Source of the DNA: Arthrobacter sp. HY1533
GTDB taxonomy: Bacteria > Actinomycetota > Actinomycetes > Actinomycetales > Micrococcaceae
Reading direction: 5' to 3'
Length of the DNA stretch: 64,000 nucleotides
Assembly: GCF_027568515.1 (NCBI RefSeq)
Contig: NZ_JANKZF010000017.1
Span: forward strand, 1 to 64,000
Under the pieces are notes generated by a model. It had not been told where the DNA came from. It made no database searches and saw nothing but the letters and a program-made list of their open reading frames with translations. Positions 24,323 to 33,170 of this stretch are shown here, piece after piece. A program made the translations under genes and the position numbers. How positions within the stretch are numbered: the stretch's first letter is position 1; every line of letters begins with the position of its first letter.

Positions 24323-27300
24323 CTAGACGCAGGCCTTGCTGCCCGGGTTGGGCTTGCACTGCTGGTTGGGGTTGATGATGGTGATGGGCATTTCCACAGT
24401 GGTGCCGCTCGGGGCCGCAGTGACGGTGATGGTGCCGCCGTCGCGCGCGTTGGCCGGGAGCGTGAAGGAAACCTTCGCCGAACCGTTGGTGACTCCGGCC
24501 GTGTCAACCACGCTGCTCCTGCCCTTGCTGTCGGTGAAGACCACCTTGACGGTGGTGTTCGCCGGGCTGCCCAGGGACGTCAGGTCCAGCTTGTTGAGCT
24601 GGAAGTTGACGGCGCCCTTGGCGTTGACCGTTGCCGGCTTGCCTTCCACTTCCACGCCGCGGCGTGCGAAGCTCGGTGCAATCGGCGCCTTGGCCGACTC
24701 CTTGCCCAGGTAGGCAATCCAGGCATCGCGGTCAATGAGGCCCGAATCCTTGGTGTTGCTGCCCTGGGTGAAGACGCGGAAATTGTCGCCGCCCGTTGCC
24801 AGGAAGCTGAACGTGCCCACCCGGTAGCCGCGGTTGGCATCCAGCGGGGCGCCGTTGATGGTGACCGAGGTGATGTGGTCGCCCAGCGGCCGCGTGGCGT
24901 CGTAGGTGTAGGACATGTTGGAGGACAGCCCCAGGTTCAGGAACGGCCGGCTGGGGATGCTGCCGTCCGCGTTGGTCTGCCACTGCTGCTCCAGCATGGT
25001 CTTGACCTGGGCGCCCGTGAGCGTGGTGGTCCACAGGTTGTTCACGAACGGCAGGACCGCGTTGGCATTGGCGTAGCTGACCACGCCGTCGGCGAAGCCG
25101 TCGTTCTTGTACAGCAGGTCGGCTCGGAGTCCGCCGGGATTGACGACGGCGATCTCGGCCCCGCCGGTCTGCTCACCCTTGAGGGCGTCCAGGAGGGCGT
25201 TGCCCACCAGGTTGCCCAGCGTGGATTCGCTGGAGCGGTCGTCACGGGAGTACTTTCCAGTTGCCGGGTCGAAGGTCTGCGCCGTCGTGATGTCGGCGGA
25301 GATCTTGCCCACCGGCACGCTGCCGGCCACCTTTGCGTCGGCCAATGCCTTGTCGGTGATGACCTTGACGGCGGCGACGCGCGGGAACGCTGCCGCGAGT
25401 GCGGCGTCGGCATCCTTGGTGCGTGCCACGTTGCCCTGGGTGTAGGAGACAACCTTGTTGTTGGTGTCGACCGTCAGGACGATCTGGCCGATGAACTCGC
25501 CGTAGCTTCCTGTCTGGAGCACGGGACGGGTCTTCAGCACGGCGTCGGCGGCAACTCCGGGGATGGGTGCATCCCAGGCGTACTGCTTGTGCGTGTGGCC
25601 GGTGAAGATGGCGTTGACCGATGCACTGGTCTTCGTCACGATCTCCGCGAAGGCGCCGCCTGCGGCAAGCTCCTGCTCGAAGGTGGCGCCGTCGGGCGTT
25701 CCTGCGCCCGCGCCCTCGTGGTATTCGGCCACAATGACGTCGGCCAGCTTGCCGTCGGTGATCTTCTTGGCCACGCGGTTCACGGCATCAACGGGATCGC
25801 CGAAGTCCAGCATGGAGATGCCTGACGGGGTGACCAGCGTGGGGGTTTCCTGCGTGATGGCGCCAATGACGGCCACCTTCACGCCGTTGACAGTGATGAT
25901 CTTGTACTCGTCAAGCACCGGGGTTGTGGTGCCCTTGGCGTACACGTTGGCGCCGAGGTAGTCCCAGTGGGCCGCGTCGGTGACGCGCCCGTCCAGGTCC
26001 GCGTAGCCCTTGTCGAACTCGTGGTTTCCCACGGCGGAGGCGGTCAGGCCCAGGGCGTTCAGCACATCAATGGTGGGCTGGTCGTTCTGGGATGCGGAGG
26101 CGAACAGGCTTGCGCCAATGTTGTCGCCGGCAGACAGGAACGCGGTGTTGGCATCCCCGGCCGCTGCACGCAGCTTCTCCACCGTGCCGGCAAACTTCAC
26201 CGTGTTGGCGTCGATGCGGCCGTGGAAATCGTTGATGTTCAGCAGGTTGATGTTCTTGCTGGTTGCCGCGGGGCTGCCGATGTTCAGGCCCACCACAACG
26301 GGGTCGTGGTCGGAGGCCGAGAACGGTGAGGCGTCATAGAAGTTCGTGACGTTGTAGTTGTAGCGGCTGTAGCCCATGGCAATGGATTCGGCCGAGTTGA
26401 TGTTCCAGACGTCCGCGCCGGTGACCAGTGCGTCAAGGGCGGGGGTGGCAACAACATGGTCCAGAGCGCCCACCATGCCGCCAAAGGCGTAGGAGTGCTT
26501 GCCGGTCTTGGCGCCCTGGTCCACGTAGCCGGCGTCGGCAATGGCGATCATGGGGTCTTCAAAGGTGTAGGCATTGAAGTCGCCCATCAGCATCACCTTG
26601 TCGGTGCCCTGGGCGGCCTGCTGCTCGGTGGAGAACTTGAGCAGTGCCTTGGCCTGTGCCGTGCGGGCCAGGTTGGAGTTGCCCTGGCCCTGGTCGGTGT
26701 CCCCCGGCGTTGCCGCCGAGCCCTTGGACTTGAAGTGGTTGGCAATCAGGAGCACCTTGGCGGCCCCCGCGTCCCCTGCCAGGGTGAAGGCCTGGGCCAG
26801 CGGCTGGCGGGCAATGCCGGTGAAGGCGGGGTCATCCAGGATCACGGAGTCGCCCACGGGCTTGGCCACTGCTTTTTTGTAGATGAAGGCCGTTCGGATC
26901 ACGTCTTCAATGGCAACGGCTGGACGCACGGCGGGGGAGCGGACGTAGTCCCACGTTCCCGGCGCGCCAACGTTGAGGGCTGCAACCAGGGTGGCAAGGG
27001 CTGCGTCGCGGTCCTTGTTGAACTTGGCGGAGTTCTCAATTTCCTCCAGCGAGAGGACATCGGCCCCGGAGGTGTTGATCCCAGCCACGATCTTGTCCTG
27101 CTGGCGCTTGAGGTTCTCGGCGTTGGCTGCACCGCGCTGCTCGCAGCCTGTGCGCACGGCGATGGGGTTCCCCGCACGGTCGTTGTAGAACTGGCAGGAG
27201 GCGTTCATGTCGCCGGTCTGCGTGAAGTAGTTCTGCACGTTGAACGAGGCAACTTTGAGGTCCCCTCCCACGGCTGCCGGGGCGGCCACGCGGTTGTTGC

Positions 27301-28816
27301 CAAACGCGATCGGCTGCACGGTGGCGGCATTGTCGGGGGTGAGTGCCTGCAGCGGCTGGAACTTGTAGGCGTTGTTGCGGTTGTCGAAGATGACAGGGGC
27401 CATGAATTCCGAGGTGGAACCCAGGCGCATCGGCGTCGTGGCACTGAGCCACGGCAGCGGGGTCGACTGTCCTGCGGCGTTGAGGAAGTTGGTGCTGGCG
27501 CCGTCGTCGAGCCGGATGCCGTTGGCGGCATTCTCGGCAATCTGGGCCGTGTACGCGGCGGAGCCAATCTGGCCCACGGCGGTGGGCTGGACCAGCATCT
27601 TCTTGCCGGCGGCCAGGCCAAGCTCGCCGAAGTTGTTCAGCGTGAAGTTGTCGGTGATGGTGAATTCGCCCTGCGGGGCCACGAGCATGCCTTCAAGGCT
27701 TTCGCGCCCTGCTGTGGTGGCCGGGACACCGACGACGGCGGCCTTGACCTCCGGTGCTGCCTCGGCCAGCTGGGTCATGCCGCCTGCCGCAACGTCAATC
27801 TCGGTGATGGTGGTGGTGTCCGTGGCGCCGCCAAATTCCTTGACGAGGCCGCTCACCTGAACGTAGTCGCCAATCTTGACGCTGGCCACGGTGCCCGGGG
27901 AGTAGACAAACACGCCGTCGGAGGCCTTGTGCGTTGCCATGTCGACGTCGCCGCCAGTGCCGGGGGTCTGGATGAAGTAGCCGTTGAAGCCGCCTGTGGG
28001 GTAGGCCGCTGTGACCTTGCCCTTGGTGGTGACCGTGGATCCCTCAATGGGGCTCTTGGCGCCTTCACCCTGGATCTCGGCAATGGTCTTGGACCCGGCG
28101 TCCGCCGGGGGCTCGGGGGTGGTGCCGCCGCCACCGGTGCCGGTGGGAGACGGGGCCAGCTTGCTGAAGTCTGCCGTGTTGCTGTCCGTGTCGGCGAAGG
28201 CCGTGCGGTTCAGGGACAAGGTGGTGGAGGCGGTGGTCGCGGCAGCGCCCTCAAAGGTGTTGGACGTTCCGTAGCCCAGCAAGTCCACCACACCGGCAGC
28301 GCCGATCTGGGAGCCAACGGGCAATGCCGGCAGTGCCGTTGCCTGGCTGGAGAGAATGATGGTGCCGCCGGCAGCGCCGGGGTTGATGGTGGCCCCGGTG
28401 AAGTCCGGTGTGGGCAGGTCCAGGCCGTTTGCCCCGTTGCTGCCGCCGTTGACCAGGAAGTAGCCGCCGGCCTTGATGGTGCCCGTGAGGGCTGCCACGT
28501 TGCCGGGGGCGCTGGTGCCGCCCGGAGATCGGTACTGGACCGACCAGCCGTTCAGGCTGATGTCAGCAGCCGTGGGGTTGTAGAGCTCCACAAACTTGTT
28601 CTTGTAGGCTGCCCCGGCGCTGCCGCCGTTGAGGTAGGCCTCGTTGATGACGACGTGCCCCGCGGCGGCGGCGGCCAGCGGGAGGTCCATGGCCGTGGTT
28701 TCGGGTGAATCCGGTTCGCCGGTGGCCATCGCCGGCGAAATCGCCATGGGGGCCGCAGCGAGTCCGAGGGCCAGGGCGGCCCCCAGCCCTGCCTTGATGA
28801 AGTTGTTGCTTGTCAT
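24323..28816 (-). CDS. Secreted nuclease/5'-nucleotidase fusion
   Basis: This 1,497-residue exported enzyme should degrade extracellular DNA or nucleotides to nucleoside and phosphate. In order: signal peptide (about 1-31, cut near AMA); lamin-tail domain (GHVVINEAYLNGG, 50-170); an OB-like region (about 245-400); an endonuclease/exonuclease/phosphatase domain (LKVASFNVQNYF near 520 to SDHDPVVVGL near 835); a calcineurin-like phosphatase (NINDFHGRID near 867, SAGDN, GNHEFDKGY near 930); a 5'-nucleotidase C domain (from about 1165); and an Ig-like C-terminal domain. It combines an ExeM/NucH-like nuclease with a UshA-like nucleotidase. No sortase motif or membrane anchor is seen at the end. Confidence 0.9.
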   Translation of the reverse strand: MTSNNFIKAGLGAALALGLAAAPMAISPAMATGEPDSPETTAMDLPLAAAAAGHVVINEAYLNGGSAGAAYKNKFVELYNPTAADISLNGWSVQYRSPGGTSAPGNVAALTGTIKAGGYFLVNGGSNGANGLDLPTPDFTGATINPGAAGGTIILSSQATALPALPVGSQIGAAGVVDLLGYGTSNTFEGAAATTASTTLSLNRTAFADTDSNTADFSKLAPSPTGTGGGGTTPEPPADAGSKTIAEIQGEGAKSPIEGSTVTTKGKVTAAYPTGGFNGYFIQTPGTGGDVDMATHKASDGVFVYSPGTVASVKIGDYVQVSGLVKEFGGATDTTTITEIDVAAGGMTQLAEAAPEVKAAVVGVPATTAGRESLEGMLVAPQGEFTITDNFTLNNFGELGLAAGKKMLVQPTAVGQIGSAAYTAQIAENAANGIRLDDGASTNFLNAAGQSTPLPWLSATTPMRLGSTSEFMAPVIFDNRNNAYKFQPLQALTPDNAATVQPIAFGNNRVAAPAAVGGDLKVASFNVQNYFTQTGDMNASCQFYNDRAGNPIAVRTGCEQRGAANAENLKRQQDKIVAGINTSGADVLSLEEIENSAKFNKDRDAALATLVAALNVGAPGTWDYVRSPAVRPAVAIEDVIRTAFIYKKAVAKPVGDSVILDDPAFTGIARQPLAQAFTLAGDAGAAKVLLIANHFKSKGSAATPGDTDQGQGNSNLARTAQAKALLKFSTEQQAAQGTDKVMLMGDFNAYTFEDPMIAIADAGYVDQGAKTGKHSYAFGGMVGALDHVVATPALDALVTGADVWNINSAESIAMGYSRYNYNVTNFYDASPFSASDHDPVVVGLNIGSPAATSKNINLLNINDFHGRIDANTVKFAGTVEKLRAAAGDANTAFLSAGDNIGASLFASASQNDQPTIDVLNALGLTASAVGNHEFDKGYADLDGRVTDAAHWDYLGANVYAKGTTTPVLDEYKIITVNGVKVAVIGAITQETPTLVTPSGISMLDFGDPVDAVNRVAKKITDGKLADVIVAEYHEGAGAGTPDGATFEQELAAGGAFAEIVTKTSASVNAIFTGHTHKQYAWDAPIPGVAADAVLKTRPVLQTGSYGEFIGQIVLTVDTNNKVVSYTQGNVARTKDADAALAAAFPRVAAVKVITDKALADAKVAGSVPVGKISADITTAQTFDPATGKYSRDDRSSESTLGNLVGNALLDALKGEQTGGAEIAVVNPGGLRADLLYKNDGFADGVVSYANANAVLPFVNNLWTTTLTGAQVKTMLEQQWQTNADGSIPSRPFLNLGLSSNMSYTYDATRPLGDHITSVTINGAPLDANRGYRVGTFSFLATGGDNFRVFTQGSNTKDSGLIDRDAWIAYLGKESAKAPIAPSFARRGVEVEGKPATVNAKGAVNFQLNKLDLTSLGSPANTTVKVVFTDSKGRSSVVDTAGVTNGSAKVSFTLPANARDGGTITVTAAPSGTTVEMPITIINPNQQCKPNPGSKACV

Positions 28817-29120
28817 GTCTCCAACTCTCGAAAGGGTGGCACACCGTCGTGCCGTGAGTGATGATGAACCGCAGCTTCGAGGGGAAACGGCAAACGGGGA
28901 CCCCGGCGAAGTGCAGGAACTTTACTGAGCCAAGCGCATAGACGTGAATCATTCATGAACCGCTGGCCTCGGTCAAGCAAACACGGGGATTTTGTGCGTT
29001 GTCGGTTGAAAATGTGTCAATGGCCGTGAATCTGCGCGCCCAGAGAGGGGAATTTGTGCGAACAAGTTGCGTTTTACGCTTGACGTGCCCGCCTGGGTGT
29101 CATGTTTTGGCAACGCAAAA
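28817..29120. other. Long upstream region of the nuclease gene
   Basis: This is about 300 bases without a convincing gene. It holds the nuclease 5' UTR, the candidate PHO box at 28939-28960, and AT-richer sequence up to the tRNA terminator. GAGAGTTGGAGAC lies before the nuclease ATG on the minus strand and supplies its ribosome site. I see no other structured element. Confidence 0.5.
28939..28960 (-). promoter_or_regulatory. Candidate PHO box for the nuclease
   Basis: On the minus strand two adjacent 11-base units, GTTCATGAATG and ATTCACGTCTA, share TTCA(T/C) at 11-base spacing. This is the layout of PhoP-binding direct repeats in actinobacteria. It lies 123-144 bases upstream of the start of a phosphate-releasing enzyme. 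Weak by itself; the context raises it. Confidence 0.45.
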
Positions 29121-29151
29121 GGGAAGCAGCCCCTTGGCGGGGCTGCTTCCC
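29121..29151 (-). terminator. Terminator of tRNA-Ser(UGA)
   Basis: A perfect 13-base stem (GGGAAGCAGCCCC and its complement) has a 5-base loop, and on the minus strand it ends in a TTTT run. It lies ten bases past the tRNA 3' end. A T-run on the other side would also let it work on the plus strand. Confidence 0.9.
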
Positions 29152-29161
29152 TTTTTCAGCG

Positions 29162-29249
29162 CGGAAGGTGCGAGATTCGAACTCGCGGTACGGGGTTACC
29201 GCACACTGGTTTTCAAGACCAGCTCCATCGGCCGCTCGGACAACCTTCC
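29162..29249 (-). tRNA. tRNA-Ser (anticodon UGA)
   Basis: This is an 88-nt type II tRNA with acceptor stem GGAAGGT/ACCTTCC, anticodon loop CTTGAAA (anticodon TGA), a long variable arm and GTTCGAATC T-loop. CCA is not encoded, unlike the other tRNA-Ser in this window. Confidence 0.95.
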
Positions 29250-29344
29250 TTACCCTAGTAGTGTTTCATAGGCAGGGCCGTGCCACCAAAATGTGCGCCC
29301 CAACCACTATGATTCGCAGGGTGAATACGGCAATGGAGAAGGTC

Positions 29345-30328
29345 ATGAAGGCAATTTATGCAACGGGCGCAGGCGGCCCCGAGGTGCTCGCCATGGCCGA
29401 TGTGTACGCACCCGTTCCCGGTCCGGGCGAGGTGCTCATTGACGTGGTTGCGGCCGGCATGAACCGTGCCGACGTCCAGCAGCGCCGCGGCTTCTACCCG
29501 CCCCCGCCCGGCGCGTCCCCCATTCTCGGGCTGGAAGTCTCCGGCCGCATTGCCGGCTTTGGCCCCAACGTGACAAAGCCCTTCAGCATTGGCGACAAGG
29601 TCGTGGCACTGCTCACCGGCGGCGGCTACGCAGCCCAGGTTGCCGTCCCCGCAGGCCAGGTCCTGCCGCTGCCGGAGGGGATTGATGTGATCTCCGCCGC
29701 CGGGCTGCCCGAGGTGGCCGCCACGGTGCACTCAAACCTTTTCATGACCGCACAGCTGCAGGCCGGCGAAACGCTCCTGGTCCACGGCGGGGCCGGCGGC
29801 ATCGGCGCCATGGCCATCCAGCTGGCCAAGGCGGCGGGTGCCCGAGTTGTTGCCACGGCAGGCAGCGACGAAAAGGTTGCCATGCTCACCAGCTACCTGG
29901 GTGCCGATCTGGCGGTCAACTACCGCAGCGAGGACTTCGTGGAGCGTGTGCGTGACTTCACCGACGGCGAGGGCGCAAACGTCATCCTCGACGTGGTCGG
30001 GGCCAAGTACCTGGCCCGCAACGTCGAGGCCCTGGCCACCTACGGCCGGCTCGTGGTCATTGGCCTCCAGGGAGGCGCGACGGCGGAGCTGAACCTGGGC
30101 GCCCTGCTCACCAAGCGCGCCGCCATCATTGGCACCACCCTGCGGGCACGGTCGGTGGAGGAAAAGACGGCCATCATGGAGGGTGTGCGCGACCACGTCT
30201 GGCCCCTCATCGCCAGCGGCGCCGTCAAGCCCATGGTGGACAGGACATTCCCGCTGGCACAGGTAGCCGCCGCGCACGAATACTTTGACTCCGGCGCCCA
30301 CGTGGGCAAGGTCCTGCTGACCCTCTGA
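29345..30328 (+). CDS. NAD(P)H:quinone oxidoreductase, zinc-free MDR family
   Basis: This 327-residue medium-chain dehydrogenase/reductase of the quinone oxidoreductase class has GMNRADVQQRRGFYPPPPG (substrate/dimer region), the nucleotide-binding LLVHGGAGGIGAMAIQLAK near 145, and LDVVGAKYLARN. The zinc cysteines of alcohol dehydrogenases are absent. The start giving MKAIYATG has GGAG seven bases upstream; a start 12 bases earlier is possible. It stands alone between a tRNA and a repeat array. Confidence 0.88.
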   Translation: MKAIYATGAGGPEVLAMADVYAPVPGPGEVLIDVVAAGMNRADVQQRRGFYPPPPGASPILGLEVSGRIAGFGPNVTKPFSIGDKVVALLTGGGYAAQVAVPAGQVLPLPEGIDVISAAGLPEVAATVHSNLFMTAQLQAGETLLVHGGAGGIGAMAIQLAKAAGARVVATAGSDEKVAMLTSYLGADLAVNYRSEDFVERVRDFTDGEGANVILDVVGAKYLARNVEALATYGRLVVIGLQGGATAELNLGALLTKRAAIIGTTLRARSVEEKTAIMEGVRDHVWPLIASGAVKPMVDRTFPLAQVAAAHEYFDSGAHVGKVLLTL

Positions 30329-30337
30329 GCACCCCCC

Positions 30338-30465
30338 CGACGCGGCATCACCTAACGTCGCTTTTCCGGCAACGCCGCATCACACAACGTTGCTTTTCCG
30401 CCAACCCTCCCTCACTTTCGTGGCATTAACTCCCAACCCTCCCTCACTACCTCGGATCGGGCTGG
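30338..30465. repeat. Second 32-bp-period tandem repeat array
   Basis: Four units start at 30338, 30370, 30402 and 30434, exactly 32 bp apart. Units 1 and 2 carry CGACGCGGCATCAC and CAACGCCGCATCAC and share a GCTTTTCCG tail. Units 3 and 4 both carry CAACCCTCCCTCACT. The unit 2 head is identical to the heads at 6014 and 6046. There is no inverted half here. The array begins nine bases after the quinone oxidoreductase stop codon. Confidence 0.85.
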
Positions 30466-30559
30466 CCGCCGTTCGTCGCTGACTCGCCACCGTTCGCCGA
30501 TGCGTGACCATGATCCGGACCACATTGACAAGGCGGGGCCTGGCTTTTCGGTAACCTTG

Positions 30560-30575
30560 TGTGGCCGCATTCACG
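30560..30575. promoter_or_regulatory. Possible CRP/GlxR-type site before cstA
   Basis: TGTGGCCGCATTCACG matches the TGTGA-N6-TCACA consensus except for one base in each half. It lies 20 bases upstream of the cstA start, so it would overlap the transcript start. cstA genes are often under cAMP-receptor control. The promoter itself is not clear. Confidence 0.4.
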
Positions 30576-30595
30576 TTTTGAAGTAGGGAAATTTA

Positions 30596-32863
30596 ATGAC
30601 AACGACGTCCAGCAGGAGCGCCGACCAGGGCGATCTCCTTGTTCAGGACCCGAATCTGCCGCCAGTGGCCGTGGATCTCGAGGTTGAAGCCGAAACGCAC
30701 AAGTGGACGCCCCTGAAGATTGCCATTTGGGCGGCCATCGCGCTGCTGGGCGGCGTCGCGTGGGTCATGCTCGCTGTGGTCCGCGGCGAATCCGTCAACG
30801 CCATCTGGTTTGTGTTCGCCGCGGTGTGCACCTACCTGATCGGCTACCGCTTCTACTCCAAGGTCATTGAAAAGTACCTGCTGCGCCCCAACGACAAGCG
30901 CGCAACCCCGGCCGAGTACAAGGCAGACGGCAAGGACTACGTCCCCACGGACCGCAACGTCCTGTTCGGCCACCACTTCGCCGCAATCGCCGGCGCCGGC
31001 CCCCTGGTGGGCCCCATCCTGGCAGCCCAGATGGGTTACCTGCCCGGCACCATCTGGATCATTGTCGGCGTCGTGCTCGCCGGTGCGGTGCAGGACTACC
31101 TGGTCCTCTTCTTCTCCATGCGCCGCGGCGGGCGCTCACTGGGCCAGATGGCCCGCGAAGAGCTTGGCCTGATCGGTGGCACGGCCGCGCTGATCGCCAC
31201 CTTGCTGATCATGGTCATCATTGTTGCCATCCTGGCGCTCGTGGTTGTCAACGCCCTGGGCGAATCCCCGTGGGGCGTGTTCTCGGTGTCCATGACCATC
31301 CCGATCGCCCTGTTCATGGGCATCTACCTGCGCTACATCCGCCCGGGCAAGGTCATGGAAGTCTCCCTGATCGGCGTCGTGCTGCTGCTCGCGGCCATTG
31401 TTGGCGGCGGCATGGTTGCAGCCACCGAATGGGGCGCGGCAACCTTCCACCTGGACCGCACCACGCTGGCCTGGGCCGTCATCGTCTACGGCTTCATCGC
31501 CGCCATCCTGCCGGTCTGGCTGCTGCTGGCCCCTCGCGACTACCTCTCCACGTTCATGAAGATCGGCACCATCGTGATGCTGGCCGGCTCCATTGTGCTG
31601 GTCCGCCCCGAAATCACCGTCCCGGCCTTCAGCGAATTCGCCGGCCGCTCCGACGGCCCCGTGTTCTCCGGCGCCCTGTTCCCGTTCCTGTTCGTGACCA
31701 TCGCCTGTGGCGCCCTGTCCGGCTTCCACGCCCTGATCGCCTCGGGCACCACGCCCAAGCTGATCGAGAAGGAACGCCAGGCCCGCTACATCGGCTACGG
31801 CGGCATGCTCATGGAGTCCTTCGTGGCCATCATGGCACTCGTCGCAGCGCTCTCCATCGACCGCGGCATTTACTTCGCCATGAACTCATCCCCGGCGGCA
31901 ACGGGCGGCACCATCGAGGGTGCGGCGGCGTTTGTGAACTCCCTGGGCCTGACAGGCGTGCACCTTGACCCGTCGCTGCTGGCCCAAACGGCCAAGGACG
32001 TCGGCGAAGAGTCAATCGTCTCCCGCACCGGCGGCGCACCCACCCTGGCCGTGGGCCTGGCCCACATCATGCAGCAGGTCGCAGGCGGCCAGGCCATGAT
32101 GAGCTTCTGGTACCACTTCGCCATCATGTTTGAGGCCCTCTTCATCCTGACCGCCGTCGACGCCGGCACCCGCGTGGCCCGCTTCATGCTGCAGGACTCA
32201 CTGGGCAACTTTGCCCCGAAGTTCAAGGACAACTCCTGGCGCCTGGGCTCGTGGATCACCACGGGCATCATGGTGGCCGGCTGGGGTGCAATCCTCATCA
32301 TGGGCGTCACCGACCCGCTGGGCGGCATCAACACCCTGTTCCCGCTCTTCGGCATCGCCAACCAGCTCCTGGCCGCCATTGCCCTGGCCGTCTGCCTGGT
32401 CATCGTCTCGAAGAACACGCACGTGAAGCACCTGTGGATGGTGGCGCTGCCCCTGGTGTTCGTCACCGTGGTCACCGTTGTGGCGTCCTCCCAGAAGATC
32501 TTCTCCACCGTCCCGGCCGTGGGCTACTGGGCCCAGCACAACGCGTTCAAGCAGGCGCTGGCCGACGGCAAGACCAGCTTCGGCAGCGCCAAGAACGTCG
32601 AGGCCATGGAAGCGGTTGTCCGGAACACCTTCGTCCAGGGCACACTGTCCATCATCTTCGTTGTCCTGTCACTGATCGTCATTGCGACGGCGGTCATGGT
32701 CACCATCCGCGCCATCAAGGCCGGCGGGGGACCCAGCAAGGAAGACCCGGCGGTGCCCTCACGGATCTTCGCACCGGCATCCGTGGTGGCCACTCCCGCC
32801 GAGAAGGTGCTCCTGAAGGAGTGGGCCGACTCGGGCAAGCAGGCCGTACGGTCCGGGCACTAG
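30596..32863 (+). CDS. cstA: CstA-type peptide/pyruvate transporter
   Basis: This 755-residue protein has about 18 hydrophobic segments. It carries the family signatures FGHHFAAIAGAGPLVGPILAAQMGYLPG and FHALIASGTTPKLI, with conserved blocks through ILTAVDAGTRVARFMLQD. Members import peptides or pyruvate during carbon limitation. The next gene is its usual small partner, three bases downstream. Confidence 0.93.
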   Translation: MTTTSSRSADQGDLLVQDPNLPPVAVDLEVEAETHKWTPLKIAIWAAIALLGGVAWVMLAVVRGESVNAIWFVFAAVCTYLIGYRFYSKVIEKYLLRPNDKRATPAEYKADGKDYVPTDRNVLFGHHFAAIAGAGPLVGPILAAQMGYLPGTIWIIVGVVLAGAVQDYLVLFFSMRRGGRSLGQMAREELGLIGGTAALIATLLIMVIIVAILALVVVNALGESPWGVFSVSMTIPIALFMGIYLRYIRPGKVMEVSLIGVVLLLAAIVGGGMVAATEWGAATFHLDRTTLAWAVIVYGFIAAILPVWLLLAPRDYLSTFMKIGTIVMLAGSIVLVRPEITVPAFSEFAGRSDGPVFSGALFPFLFVTIACGALSGFHALIASGTTPKLIEKERQARYIGYGGMLMESFVAIMALVAALSIDRGIYFAMNSSPAATGGTIEGAAAFVNSLGLTGVHLDPSLLAQTAKDVGEESIVSRTGGAPTLAVGLAHIMQQVAGGQAMMSFWYHFAIMFEALFILTAVDAGTRVARFMLQDSLGNFAPKFKDNSWRLGSWITTGIMVAGWGAILIMGVTDPLGGINTLFPLFGIANQLLAAIALAVCLVIVSKNTHVKHLWMVALPLVFVTVVTVVASSQKIFSTVPAVGYWAQHNAFKQALADGKTSFGSAKNVEAMEAVVRNTFVQGTLSIIFVVLSLIVIATAVMVTIRAIKAGGGPSKEDPAVPSRIFAPASVVATPAEKVLLKEWADSGKQAVRSGH

Positions 32864-32865
32864 CC

Positions 32866-33066
32866 ATGGACGTGCTGCGGCGCGCCGGCCGGGGGCTCGG
32901 GGCGGTGAACAAGTACCTCAAGGGCGTCCTGGGCGAGGACTCCTATGAGAAGTACCTCGACCACCACCGGGCCACCGGCTGCGCCACGGCGCCCATGACG
33001 CTCAAGGAATTCTGGCGAGACAAGACCGACCGCCAGGACGCCAACCCGGAGGGCCGCTGCTGCTAG
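32866..33066 (+). CDS. YbdD/YjiX family small protein
   Basis: This 66-residue protein has the family features LKGVLGEDSYEKYLDHHRATG and MTLKEFWRDKTDRQDANPEGRCC. It is nearly always found after cstA or btsT and is thought to modulate the transporter. It starts three bases after the cstA stop codon. Confidence 0.9.
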   Translation: MDVLRRAGRGLGAVNKYLKGVLGEDSYEKYLDHHRATGCATAPMTLKEFWRDKTDRQDANPEGRCC

Positions 33067-33067
33067 A

Positions 33068-33130
33068 TTCCCGGGAGCTTCCCGGGATACTCCCGGGAGA
33101 TTCCCGGGAGTATCCCGGGGCTTCCCGGGG
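33068..33130. repeat. Six CCCGGG boxes at about 11-bp period
   Basis: (T/A)CCCGGG(A/G) recurs with its first C at 33070, 33081, 33092, 33103, 33114 and 33124: five boxes at exact 11-bp spacing and a sixth at 10. Within it, 18-base arms (33081-33098 and 33102-33119) pair perfectly around a 3-base loop. It starts right after the ybdD stop codon. There is no T-tract, so a simple terminator is not obvious. Confidence 0.85.
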
Positions 33131-33170
33131 GACAAGGCCGGGGGCTTGCGGGCCGTGAGAGACTGGCGTT

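Noticed and set aside
22078-24507. An 809-residue open frame antisense to the FAD-binding protein gene
   Set aside because: It is a GC-bias shadow: low-complexity Arg/Pro/Gly-rich translation without family motifs, while the opposite strand encodes a clear Rossmann-type protein.
26456-28708. A 750-residue open frame antisense to the nuclease gene
   Set aside because: Repetitive Gly/Val/His-rich translation with no domain. The nuclease on the other strand has five recognisable domains.
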